In this document: one piece after another, positions 26,361 through 35,711 of the stretch | How positions within the stretch are numbered: the stretch's first letter is position 1 | Layout: every line of letters begins with the position of its first letter | From: Melitaea cinxia | Lineage: Eukaryota; Arthropoda; Insecta; Lepidoptera; Nymphalidae | Length of the DNA: 64,000 bases | Direction of reading: 5' to 3' | NCBI RefSeq assembly: GCF_905220565.1 | Contig: NC_059402.1 | Span: 1,055,501 to 1,119,500, forward strand | The notes under the pieces: model-generated | Seen by the model: the letters and a program-made list of their open reading frames with translations, nothing else | Database searches by the model: none | What the model was told of the DNA's origin: nothing | Program-made: the position numbers and the translations under genes

Positions 26361-26692
26361 TACAGCCTATACAGTCCACTGCTGGACATAGGCCTCCACA
26401 AGTTTACGCCAAAAATAACGTGAACTTATGTGTTTTGCCCATAGTCACCACGCTGGGCAGGCGGGTTGGTGACCGCAGTACTGGCTTTGTCGCACTGAAG
26501 ACGCTGCTGCCCGTCTTCGGCCTGTGTATTTCAAAGCCAGCAGTTGGATGGTTATCCCGCCATCGGTCGGCTTCTTAAGTTCCAAGGTGGTTGTGGAACC
26601 TTGTTATCCCTTAGTCGCCTCTTACGACACCCACGGGAAGAGGGGGTGGCTAAATTCTTTAGTGCCGTAGCCACACAGCACAATCGCACTTT
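26361..26692 (-). repeat. RTE-derived non-autonomous element, complete
   Basis: Reverse of the arrangement at 22,785: 3' tail first (ACAGTCCACTGCTGGACATA), ending with the RTE 5' end (GTGCCGTAGCCACACAGCAC). Both ends are kept and the ORF is deleted. Confidence 0.9.
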
Positions 26693-26964
26693 AATCACTG
26701 TTAATTAAACTCTTGCAGTACCTATTTACGAAAAGCATTGTGATACAAATTATCTTTAATTACCATTAGTTAAAATATGAACAAGTACTTAAAATATACG
26801 TTCGATCGAAGAGCTTTAATTGCCAATTTGAATTATTATTTAATCTAATAAAAATGTACTATGTAACTATGATGTTACATACTTTATGATTGAAGCATTA
26901 TTATTTAGAGTCACGATTATTTGAAAACAACAGCCACAAAACAACAAAGTAAAACCACAAAACC

Positions 26965-27123
26965 AAAACCGACAAAGCCAGCCCTGCGGTCACCAACCCG
27001 CCTGCCCAGCGTGGTGACTATGGGCAAAACACATGAGTTCACGCCATTTTTGGCGCGAACTTGTAGGGCTATGTCCAGCAGTGGACTGCAACAGGCTGAA
27101 ATAATGATGATGATGATGATGAT
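26965..27123 (+). repeat. RTE-derived element, 5'-truncated
   Basis: AAGCCAGCCCTGCGGTCACC to the AGCAGTGGACTGCAACAGGC tail, then seven or so GAT units. Confidence 0.85.
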
Positions 27124-27975
27124 ATTTGAAAACAATTGGTGCAGGCACTATTGTACTATTTTTAAATGCAAATATGTACAAAAAGGTTTAAAATGCCCAG
27201 TTTTTAAAAACAGTGTAAAAAAAGTTAAACTAACCAACGATTAGTTTTAAACTTTCATGGTTCACTAACAACATGTTTGTCGCTGGTTATAAATTGGCAT
27301 CAAGTTTGGCACAATTGCAAGTTTGTTTTTTATCATAGATAGCTACTAAAGATTGTTATTCAAGACAGCCTTTAATCTACCAGCCACTCCGTTAAACTGA
27401 AACCGTTCTTCTGTAGGTATATAGAGGACGCCTTGCCCTACTAGTGAGACGTTTTCAAACTAATACGTTGACTATACAACCTATTACATTAAGGGCCTTT
27501 TTCACCAGTTGTGAATAACGCTATTTGACGGATGATATTTTGATTTTGTCCTGATCATTTCATGGTCGTACTGTTACTTTTTGTCTTGTATATGACTTTA
27601 AATTTTTAAAAGAGTACCGAGAGTCTTTTTTTTCTCTCGGCCTACACTAGGGACATTAGTTTATCTTATTTATTGTAATATTTAATAAAGCCGAAGACAT
27701 ATAGGAAGGTAATGTCTACCGAGACATGAGAAATTTAAAGTAACTTAATTTTTTGATTATTTTGACTAAGTTAAGAGTGCACATAACACTGGGTATATTA
27801 CTTAAATTTGTAATGTACCCAATGTTAAGATATAAATTTTTATTTTATTGTTTGATTTTTTTGCTAAATTAACTTTTTTTATTATTGTCGAGTTTTTTTT
27901 TAAATTTATTTGTATTATTATTTTTGTAAATGACATTATTTAGACTTTCGTTAAGTGTGTATACTGAAAAAAATG
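27124..27975. other. Intergenic DNA, no gene seen
   Basis: Nothing supportable. A small inverted repeat (CCGAGAG ... CTCTCGG) lies at about 27,618-27,642. Confidence 0.45.
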
Positions 27976-28393
27976 TGATACTAAAACCGTAAGAAAAATA
28001 TATAACGGAAGTGACGTAATATCAGTCATACGACTGTATAATATGACGTTTGTAAAACTAAAATATTACTAGTAAACTTTTCTTAAATTATTAATGTAAT
28101 TTTATAGGTACTGTCGACAAAAATAAATAAAGCCATATGTTTTTTTATTTCACGTAATAGTTTGAATTATTATTATTTTGTTTTATTTGTTTTATTTTAC
28201 GGTAATTGTTATTTTCTAAAATACTAAATTTCCTAAATACTTTTATGTACTTAATTACAAACCAATCAACAAAATTTAAAAAAAAAAAATCAAGAACTAG
28301 AAAATATATATAAAATTTAACATTTTTTTTTCAAATTGTGTTGCTTCTATACTATCCGAAGGAACTTCGTTCCTATGGTCCCATGACACCACA
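27976..28393 (-). repeat. Repeat H copy 2 (inverted)
   Basis: Minus-strand homologue of 3,925-4,330, from GATACTAAAACCGTAAG to TCCGAAGGAACTTCGTTCC and CATGACACCA. The copies differ by scattered substitutions and small indels. Confidence 0.75.
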
Positions 28394-29142
28394 TAATTTT
28401 TTTGTATGTTTATTGTTGTATTTTTTTGAAAGTTGTGTACACTTTAGTAATCTATTCATTTATATGTTTGTGTCTATGAGTGCTGCAGTCCACCATAATG
28501 ATTTCCATGTAGTTATTCCAAGTCGATCTTAATTCGAGCGTCCGGTGTATTCGCGAATGCCAAATGCGCAAACTTTGATTATGATATATTGTATAAACCG
28601 CTAACTCTTATGTATAAGGCGATAAGGTACATAATTGTTAAATTGATTTAGTGTGACACATCTTCAATTGATTGGACGATTTTTCGGTGGAACCTTCGGG
28701 AGGGCAGGGACCTTTGAGACTTTGAAACTATTTTAAAATACTTTTATTTTGTGTGCAAATCAAATATAGTGTAATATTTATTATATATATTATATGCCGC
28801 ACTATCCTAGCAATTTAAGACAGTTTTAGAACTATTGTAAAAAAAAACGCACGCTAAAATAGCATGGGCAACTAAGAGCTCGTGCTGGTTGTGAAATATA
28901 ATAAAAAGAAATCAAATATAATTTAAATAAAGTTTTTATCAAAGAAATTTTATTTAACCATACGTTTTTAAATTTATTATTGTGCTTATGCAGAGATTAT
29001 AGTAAAAAAATATTTAGGCCGATATATTTGTCATAAATTTTGGGAATTAAGGTAAAAGTACTTTTTTTATTTTGAACACTTAAAACACTAAAACCTATCA
29101 TAGCATCACTTAAACGAAAAGGTTCAAACAAAAGTCACTCAC
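28394..29142. other. Intron or flank of the minus-strand gene; nothing recognised
   Basis: No downstream exon of the gene whose first exon is at 29,143-29,525 could be identified here. Confidence 0.4.
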
Positions 29143-29525
29143 TGTGTCTCGATGAGCTCACAGTTGAGCAGTAGCTTGTCCTCGCCGAGCTCCACCACCG
29201 CCACGGTCTGGTCGTGGTAGTAGATCATCCGCAGCGTGTCGTTCCCCACACGTCGCCCGGTGTACGGCTTCACCCCTGCCGGTTCCCGCCTCGCATCCTC
29301 AGCCCTAGCACCCACGCTGCCCACCAGCCCAGCCAGCGACCAGCTCGCTGGGAAAGTGAGCGCGAAGGGCTTCGCGGATGCACTTTGAGGGGAGGAGACC
29401 GCGATACAGCATATCACGATGACGGATACTAAGGACTTGATGAGGCCGTCAGCCATGGGAGCGGCGCGGGTGATAGCGTCGCGGGCGGATCGGGCCGCGC
29501 TGAGCAATCTCCGAAAGGACATCAT
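29143..29525 (-). CDS. First coding exon of an unidentified secreted protein (partial gene)
   Basis: I do not recognise this protein. The exon reads from ATGATG at 29,525 and ends in a strong donor, CACA|GTGAGT, after 127 codons plus 2 bases. It is GC-rich in AT-rich surroundings, and codon use looks protein-coding. Residues 24-51 (MADGLIKSLV ... SASA) look like a signal peptide that starts at an internal Met (ATG at 29,456), so translation may start there; the 23 residues before it are Arg/Ala-rich. The mature part is short, with a dibasic-rich stretch and a hydrophobic MIYYHDQTVAVVELG segment before a lone Cys. A minimal upstream frame (ATGGCATGA) overlaps the first ATG. Later exons must lie further along the minus strand; I found none within the window. 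A spliced secreted or type I membrane protein is inferred. Confidence 0.6.
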
Positions 29526-29600
29526 GCCATGTCGCCGGTGAGCCGCGGACTGAGGCGGCGAGCGACCGCGAACCGCGTCAGTGCCTCACCTGCACCCGAC
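29526..29600 (-). promoter_or_regulatory. GC-rich 5' leader/promoter region
   Basis: CpG-dense stretch just upstream of the exon, with many CG dinucleotides in an AT-rich neighbourhood. Probably the 5' untranslated region and core promoter; no TATA box is evident. Confidence 0.4.
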
Positions 29601-29694
29601 CACTTTCTTCGCTGACGTCACTAATTTCACTTACCTCAACACTCTTATTATACAATTCATACGAATTGCGATATTTGTATCGCTAATACTTTAT

Positions 29695-29890
29695 GACCCT
29701 TCACTTCAAAAAAAGAGGTTATCCATTCGATTGAATGTTTTTTTGTGTGTATATATATTATATCTACCTCATAACGAATGGTGTATAGATTTTGATGCTT
29801 ATTTTTTATTCGAAATTCGGTAATTTTCGTGTGGTCCCATTCAAATTCAACCGAGACCTGACGAATACTTATTCAATTACCCCTAATAAT
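29695..29890 (-). repeat. Degenerate repeat E remnant
   Basis: CACTTCAAAAAAAGAGGTT start, ATTCGATTGAATG, and GTGTGGTCCCATTCAAATTC resemble the right end of repeat E read backwards. Strongly diverged. Confidence 0.4.
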
Positions 29891-30221
29891 GCCTATTGTA
29901 CTTTGCCTACTAGTCAATGTAAATTGTAGTTGTTAATTTTTTGTTTCAGAATAATCACAAGTATTTAACATTTAATTTGAAAAGTTTGAATAGATTAATT
30001 GAAAAGTGAATTGGCAATATTGCAGGTCATTTGAATAAGCTAAGATGAACAATAACTAATATCTGTTGCATGTTAAAAATTCACGCGACCTCCAGTCGCC
30101 CCGCTCTGGAGCACTTATATAATGGATAAATATTGAAAACTTTGTTCTTATTTATTATTAATGTCAATTAAGTTAAAGATTTCAGTTATTATTTAACTAA
30201 ATAATTTTTTTTGTTCTTGAC

Positions 30222-30440
30222 GACACGTTGGCGCAGCGGTCACAGTACTGATTGTTGAGCTAGTCACTGATTCGATTCCCGCTTATGGCAACCATTTGTA
30301 TGGATCAAGATAGATATTTGCATAGTACTTGTGCTGTGTATTGTGTGTGTTTCCGGATCCCCGACACAGCAGTAAATCCTAGCCTAGTAGTCAGTAGCCT
30401 AGTGAGGGGCGTTGTGTGAAGCGTTTATCTGCGATTTTTT
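30222..30440 (+). repeat. tRNA-headed SINE (type D)
   Basis: ACACGTTGGCGCAGCGGTCA head, TGATTCGATTCCCGC B-box, GTGTGTTTCCGGATCCCCG body, GGGGCGTTGTGTGAAGCG, AT-rich end. Confidence 0.8.
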
Positions 30441-30469
30441 TTTTAAATTAAAACTGCACACACTAATAA

Positions 30470-30570
30470 AAGATACAATTTAAAACCATTACAGATACTA
30501 AACAAATAAGTATGCAAAGGCAGCCTTATCGCTTATAGCGATCTCTTCCAGGCAACCTTTACGTTTTGTT
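30470..30570 (-). repeat. Retroposon 3'-end fragment (repeat I)
   Basis: GGCAGCCTTATCGCTTATAG and ATCTCTTCCAGGCAACC match the piece at 15,620-15,740. Confidence 0.55.
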
Positions 30571-31035
30571 CTTTTAAATTATTTTTTCACTATAAACTAT
30601 GTAATAAGTACATAATGTAAACACGATGAAAATTCAAATTACAACTTAAAATCTCATTAACATAAATGTAACGTCCATATTTCATAATGATGGCCGTTAG
30701 TGGCAAAATTACATAAACGCAACAAAATTAACAAACAAATTTATAGTGAACATTTTATATTTATACTAGCTTTTACCCCTGACTTCGCATGAAAATAATG
30801 CCTCTACAATATTTTACTGAAATCGACAATTTCTTCAAGATAAAGTGTGCTTTACTAGACTATTACTAATCTCACAATCAGTGCCTTTCATCCCGGTCCA
30901 TCCAGCCGTTCTGTCGTGATGGCATTTATATTTTCCAAAGTAAAAAGAATAGTAGTTACTATTATAGACTTATTTCTATCTCTCTCGTCCAGATTCGTTC
31001 CGAGATTTACCGATTGAGTAACAAACATACATTTA

Positions 31036-31378
31036 CGCTTCAGCCTGTAATATCCCACAACTGGACAGGCCTCTTTTCCCATGTAGGTGAAGGATCAGAG
31101 CTTAATCCACCACGCTGCTCCAATGCGGGTTGACAGATATATTCCCTACTATGAGCAACGATCGCTATCAGTTGTACATGATAACAACCGGGACCGACGG
31201 CTTAATGTGCTCTCCGAGGCACGGTGGGGAGACCCACTAGGACTGCTCAAACACCCAGACCACGGTAAACATCTCTATGGCCAATACAAATGTTTGTCAT
31301 GTGCGGGGATGGAAATCGCAACCGCCAACGCAACAACCACAAACCAGTGCTGTGACCGTTGCGCCAACGCATCTTTCA
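31036..31378 (-). repeat. Long tRNA-headed SINE (type D, full length)
   Basis: Minus strand: GATGCGTTGGCGCAACGGTC head, degenerate B-box, body and a GGGATATTACAGGCTGAAGC tail. The 129-codon plus-strand frame over it is an artefact. Confidence 0.8.
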
Positions 31379-31379
31379 T

Positions 31380-32022
31380 AAATATAGTGGAATTCGATTT
31401 TATTATATCACAATTTTTATCTGTTGGATATCGTCATCCGTCAAATAGATCCACAATATTGAAACAGGTCCAATAGTATCAAGACTCAGGATCAATATGA
31501 AAGCGCGTAAAAAGAAAGTTCGATACGTCTTTATATCAATCGTTAGCGTTACACAAGACCCGTGAAAGTCGTTAAATAATTATTATTGATCATCGGCACT
31601 AATAGCTTTAAAAATGTCCAACGATGTTAATTTTTTAAGCTACGGGAATAAGGCCTTATATCTGTACTTTTTTAAACATAATTTCAAGCAATGGAAATTA
31701 AAAAAAAAAAAACAAAATTCTCGACTTTATTTTAATAAAAGAAAATCATAATTACACTTTATTTTAATTAAAAATTATTTTACTCTCAGACCTAAATAAA
31801 AGATGATTTTAAATATTATTAAAAATCACATCAATGACATAAATTAATTAATGAAGTCAGAATGAAGGTAATAAGTAAAATACAAATGTAATGAATGATA
31901 CGAGTATATGCAATGTAAACATAATAAACAACATCAGTTTTACGCCACACGTCATTTTCTCCGCATATAAAATATTTTTTTTTATATAATAGGAAGTGCC
32001 TGCATTGCATTTGCAGCTAGTT
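31380..32022. other. Intergenic DNA, no gene seen
   Basis: AT-rich; nothing recognised before the RTE insertion site. Confidence 0.5.
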
Positions 32023-35000
32023 ACTAGTAGGTGTGCTGTGTGGTTACGGCACTAAAGAATTTAGCCACCCCATCTCTTCCCGTGGGTGTCGTAAGAGGCG
32101 ACTAAGGGATAGCACAGTTCCACTACCATCTTGGAACTTAAAAGGCCGACCGATGGCGGGATAGCCATCCAACTGCTGGCTTTTTAAATGCACAGACCGA
32201 GGACGGGCAGCAGCGTCTTCGGTGCGACAAAGTCAGCCCTGCGGTCACCAACCCGCCTGCCCAGCGTGGTGACTATGGGCAAAAACCCCCATGAGTTCGA
32301 ACTTAAAAATAAGGCCCTCAGTTCCCGGCAGCCCCACTATTCCCGGCTACGGCAGCGGCCGTGGTAACGGTGGGGTAGAGGGTGCCAAGAATCACCGGGG
32401 TACGGGAGGCTGCCATAGAAAAATATTCCTGGCTACGTATAATGGACGCACGCTACGGTTGGACCATCACCTCACCGAACTTGAGGTAGAACTTAGTCAC
32501 ATTAAGTGGAGCATACTGGGGTTGTCTGAAGTCCGAAGAGAGGGAGAGGACACGATGATCCTGGACTCCGGGCACTTGTTCTACTTCCGTGAAGGTGATG
32601 GGCTTTCCCAAGGTGGCGTCGGTTTTCTGGTTCACAAGACTCTCACTAACAACGTTGTGGAAGTCAGTAGTGTGTCGACCCGGGTAGCGTACCTTGTACT
32701 TAAGCTCACCGACAGGTACTCCCTGAAAGTGATACAGGTATATGCGCCGACCTCGGCACACTCTGATGATGAAGTCGAAGCCTTGTATGAAGATATTACA
32801 AGGGCCATACATGGCACTACTTCGACCTTCTACAGCGTTGTTATGGGAGACTTCAACGCTAAAGTGGGAGTACAAGGCCGCGACGGATCGAGCATCGGAC
32901 CACACGGATTGGGGCACAGGAATCACAGGGGGCAGACGCTTGTCAACTTCCTCGAATCGGAGGGGCTCTTCTTGATGAACTCATTTTTTGAGAAGAAGCC
33001 CCAAAGGAGGTGGACATGGCAAAGCCCCGATACTGTGACGAGGAACGAGATAGATTTCATCATAGCGGATAAAAGGCATATATTCAGAGATGTCTCAGTG
33101 GTTAACAGGTTTAACACCGGCAGCGACCACCGGCTAGTACGGGGCACTCTGAATATATGTCTCCGAAAGGAGCGGACCCGCTTGATGAAATCTACTCTCC
33201 GACCTACGCTGCCCCAAATACTATGTGGCTCCGAGCAGTTTCAGTTGGAACTCCAAAACCGATTCGATTCGCTGGAAACTACTAGCGACGTGGACGAGAT
33301 AACCGACAACGTGGTGAAGACGGTGTGTACACTGGGTCGCAGGCACTTTCCACCAACAAAGCCAACGAAGCAGTCCAAACTTTCTCCCGAAGCCTTGGAT
33401 CTGATGCGGCAGAGGCGCGAGTTGCCGGCTGCTTCGCCAGAACAGAGGGCTCTTTCCAAGAGGGTACGGAAAATTATTCGCCGAGACCTCCGCTGCTCAA
33501 ATACGAGAGAGGTTGCTACTCTGATTGAGCAGAATAGGGGGTCTAAAGTTTTCCAAAGACCATTGGGGAGAAGCCTTCTTGCGAAGCTTAAAACAGCAGA
33601 TGGCAAAACCGTCTGCTCTCGCCCTCAGGTCCGAGAAGAGGTTGAGAATTTTTATGGACAGCTGTACTCGTCGAGCGCACGCAAGCCTGCGACTTGGGAC
33701 ACCGAAGATCCACGGGCACCATTGTTGCGCCATTATTCGGAGTGTATCCCGGACTTCGAAGAGGATGAGATTGGTGCAGCGCTCGGGCAGCTTAAAAACG
33801 GGAGGGCCCCGGGGGATGACGGAGTTACCACTGAACTCCTTAAAGCCGCAGGGCGACCAGTCCTGAAAGCCTTGGCAAGACTATTTAACGCCGTCATCCA
33901 CCGAGGTACCACGCCGGAGGCGTGGTCCGGGAGTGTGGTGGTGCTGTTCTTTAAAAGAGGCGATAAGTCTCTGTTAAAGAATTACAGACCGATCTCACTT
34001 CTGAGCCACGTCTATAAGCTGTTTTCGAGGATTGTTACGAATCGTCTCGCCAGAAGACTCGACGAATTCCAACCACCAGAGCAGGCTGGGTTTCGAAATG
34101 GCTACAGCACCGTGGACCACATCCATACTGTTCGGCAGATTATCCAAAAGACGGAAGAATATAATCAACCGCTGTGTATGGCATTTGTGGACTACGAGAA
34201 AGCCTTTGACTCCGTCGAGACCTGGGCTGTCCTGGACTCTCTGCAGAGATGTCATATCGACTGGCGATATATCGAGGTACTAAAATCTATGTACGACGCG
34301 GCGACGATGACCGTTCATGTCAATGACCAAAGAACAAGACCTATTTCCCTCCGGCGCGGGGTAAGACAGGGGGATGTCATATCACCGAAACTGTTTACCA
34401 CTGCGCTAGAGGATGTTTTTAAGACCTTAGATTGGGGGGAACGGGGCATCAACGTCAACGGTGAATTCATCTCTCACCTTCGTTTCGCCGACGATATTGT
34501 CATCTTTGCGGAGACGCTGGATGAGTTAGGCCAAATGCTGGCCGGCCTAAACGAGTCCTCTCGACGTGTCGGTCTCTGTATGAACTTGGATAAGACGAAA
34601 GTTATGTTTAACAACCAAGTCATACCGATACCGGTATCGGTCGATGGTACCCTTCTCGAGGTTGTTCAGGATTATATTTACCTAGGCCATACTATCCAAC
34701 TAGGCCGCAACAACTTCGAGAAGGAGGCCGATAGGAGGATTCGGTTGGGCTGGGCGGCGTTTGGCAGACTCCGTCGAGTCTTCACTTCGAAGATTCCACA
34801 ATGCTTGAAGACAAAAGTTTTCGAGCAATGCGTCCTGCCTGTGTTAACATACGGAGCCGAGACGTGGACACTGACCAAGGGACTGGTCCACAAGTTTAAA
34901 GTCGCTCAACGTGCAATGGAACGGGCTATGCTTGGGGTCTCTCTCAAAGACAGGATTAGAAATGAGACTATCCGCGAGAGAACGAAAGTACCCGACATAG

Positions 35001-35269
35001 CCCACAGAATTAGCAAGTTGAAGTGGCAGTGGGCTGGTCATCTGTGTCGCAGGACCGATGGCCGTTGGAGTAGACGGGTCCTAGAGTGGAGACCGCGTCT
35101 TGGCAAACGCAGTGTGGGACGTCCTCCGGCCCGTTGGACCGACGATCTACGTAAGATTGCCGGTGTAGGCTGGATGAGGATTGCGGAAGACCGGGATATG
35201 TGGCGCGAACTTGGGGAGGCCTATGTCCAGCAGTGGACTGCGATAGGCTGAAGTGAGTGACTAGTAGGT
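32023..35269 (+). mobile_element. Full-length RTE-type LINE with 10-bp target site duplication
   Basis: The element (about 32,031-35,259, 3.2 kb) is flanked by the direct repeat ACTAGTAGGT at 32,023-32,032 and 35,260-35,269. It has a 5' region of about 260 bp, one ORF and an extremely short 3' end: the stop falls inside the shared ATAGGCTGA terminus, followed by a few bases of GTGA-type tail. Small size, a single ORF with endonuclease and reverse transcriptase, and a microsatellite-like tail rather than poly(A) fit the RTE clade. The intact ORF and perfect duplication indicate a recent insertion. Confidence 0.9.
32291..35251 (+). CDS. RTE-type retrotransposon endonuclease/reverse transcriptase
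   Basis: A 986-residue uninterrupted polyprotein. It nicks target DNA and copies its RNA there (target-primed reverse transcription, known for the clade). The N-terminal apurinic-like endonuclease shows LATYNGRTLR (about residue 47), IQVYAPT, GDFNAKVG (about 185), and the DFIIADKR and SDHRLV motifs (about 256 and 278). The reverse transcriptase follows with YRPISLLS (about 565), EQAGFRNGYSTVDHI, DYEKAFDSV, RRGVRQGDVISP and the catalytic FADD (about 732), then YLGHTI. A C-terminal region with GAETWTL and a basic SVGRPPARW stretch completes it. All catalytic motifs look intact. The ATG at 32,291 is the natural start, right after the conserved 5' region. Database entries for such proteins are often mislabelled as craniofacial development protein 2. 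Confidence 0.95.
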   Translation: MSSNLKIRPSVPGSPTIPGYGSGRGNGGVEGAKNHRGTGGCHRKIFLATYNGRTLRLDHHLTELEVELSHIKWSILGLSEVRREGEDTMILDSGHLFYFREGDGLSQGGVGFLVHKTLTNNVVEVSSVSTRVAYLVLKLTDRYSLKVIQVYAPTSAHSDDEVEALYEDITRAIHGTTSTFYSVVMGDFNAKVGVQGRDGSSIGPHGLGHRNHRGQTLVNFLESEGLFLMNSFFEKKPQRRWTWQSPDTVTRNEIDFIIADKRHIFRDVSVVNRFNTGSDHRLVRGTLNICLRKERTRLMKSTLRPTLPQILCGSEQFQLELQNRFDSLETTSDVDEITDNVVKTVCTLGRRHFPPTKPTKQSKLSPEALDLMRQRRELPAASPEQRALSKRVRKIIRRDLRCSNTREVATLIEQNRGSKVFQRPLGRSLLAKLKTADGKTVCSRPQVREEVENFYGQLYSSSARKPATWDTEDPRAPLLRHYSECIPDFEEDEIGAALGQLKNGRAPGDDGVTTELLKAAGRPVLKALARLFNAVIHRGTTPEAWSGSVVVLFFKRGDKSLLKNYRPISLLSHVYKLFSRIVTNRLARRLDEFQPPEQAGFRNGYSTVDHIHTVRQIIQKTEEYNQPLCMAFVDYEKAFDSVETWAVLDSLQRCHIDWRYIEVLKSMYDAATMTVHVNDQRTRPISLRRGVRQGDVISPKLFTTALEDVFKTLDWGERGINVNGEFISHLRFADDIVIFAETLDELGQMLAGLNESSRRVGLCMNLDKTKVMFNNQVIPIPVSVDGTLLEVVQDYIYLGHTIQLGRNNFEKEADRRIRLGWAAFGRLRRVFTSKIPQCLKTKVFEQCVLPVLTYGAETWTLTKGLVHKFKVAQRAMERAMLGVSLKDRIRNETIRERTKVPDIAHRISKLKWQWAGHLCRRTDGRWSRRVLEWRPRLGKRSVGRPPARWTDDLRKIAGVGWMRIAEDRDMWRELGEAYVQQWTAIG

Positions 35270-35683
35270 AATTTAAAATCCTTTTTATTGAGGTAGAGTT
35301 CATCAGAAAATATCTTCGTCAAGATCTAGAACGGTCAGACTGGATAAGTCTTACAGAAATAGCCTAATATTGAATAGTGTTATGTTTATGTGGTGTTTAA
35401 GGTACTCATAGTTCCCAAGAATGGGCTATGACGACAGCGGGGGTAGAGTCAGCAACGAACTTGTGCTACTTCAGATGTTGCTGGCGTCCATGGACTACAG
35501 CTTACGATCAGGTAGATAGTACGCCTAATTAGTGGCGTAAAAATAATAAATCGTTATTAAATTTAATGAAATGAAGGAAAAAAATCGCTTTCTAAATTAT
35601 TTTGCCACTTTCTCCTCCACCCAACCCCCAAAACCAAAACCCCCATAAATCGGCGGCCGATTGTCTAGAGATTAGCCGTATTT
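35270..35683. other. Intergenic DNA with repeat B-like remnant
   Basis: At 35,400-35,530 a degenerate relative of repeat B is visible (GGTAGAGTCAGCAACGAAC, CTTACGATCAGGTAG). Nothing else seen. Confidence 0.4.
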
Positions 35684-35689
35684 TTTATT
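35684..35689 (-). terminator. Candidate poly(A) signal of the protease homologue
   Basis: AATAAA on the minus strand, 23 nt past the stop codon at 35,712. Position is plausible; unverified. Confidence 0.5.
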
Positions 35690-35711
35690 ATTTAATACAT
35701 AAAAAGGAGAA

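Noticed and set aside
26917..27244. 107-codon frame with a run of Met and its minus-strand counterpart
   Set aside because: Made by the RTE-derived repeat and its GAT microsatellite.
31087..31476. 129-codon plus-strand frame
   Set aside because: Antisense of a long SINE; homologous frames appear at 9,640-9,878.
32453..35303. Many antisense and out-of-frame frames of 60-157 codons
   Set aside because: Shadows of the 986-codon RTE ORF, which carries all recognisable motifs.
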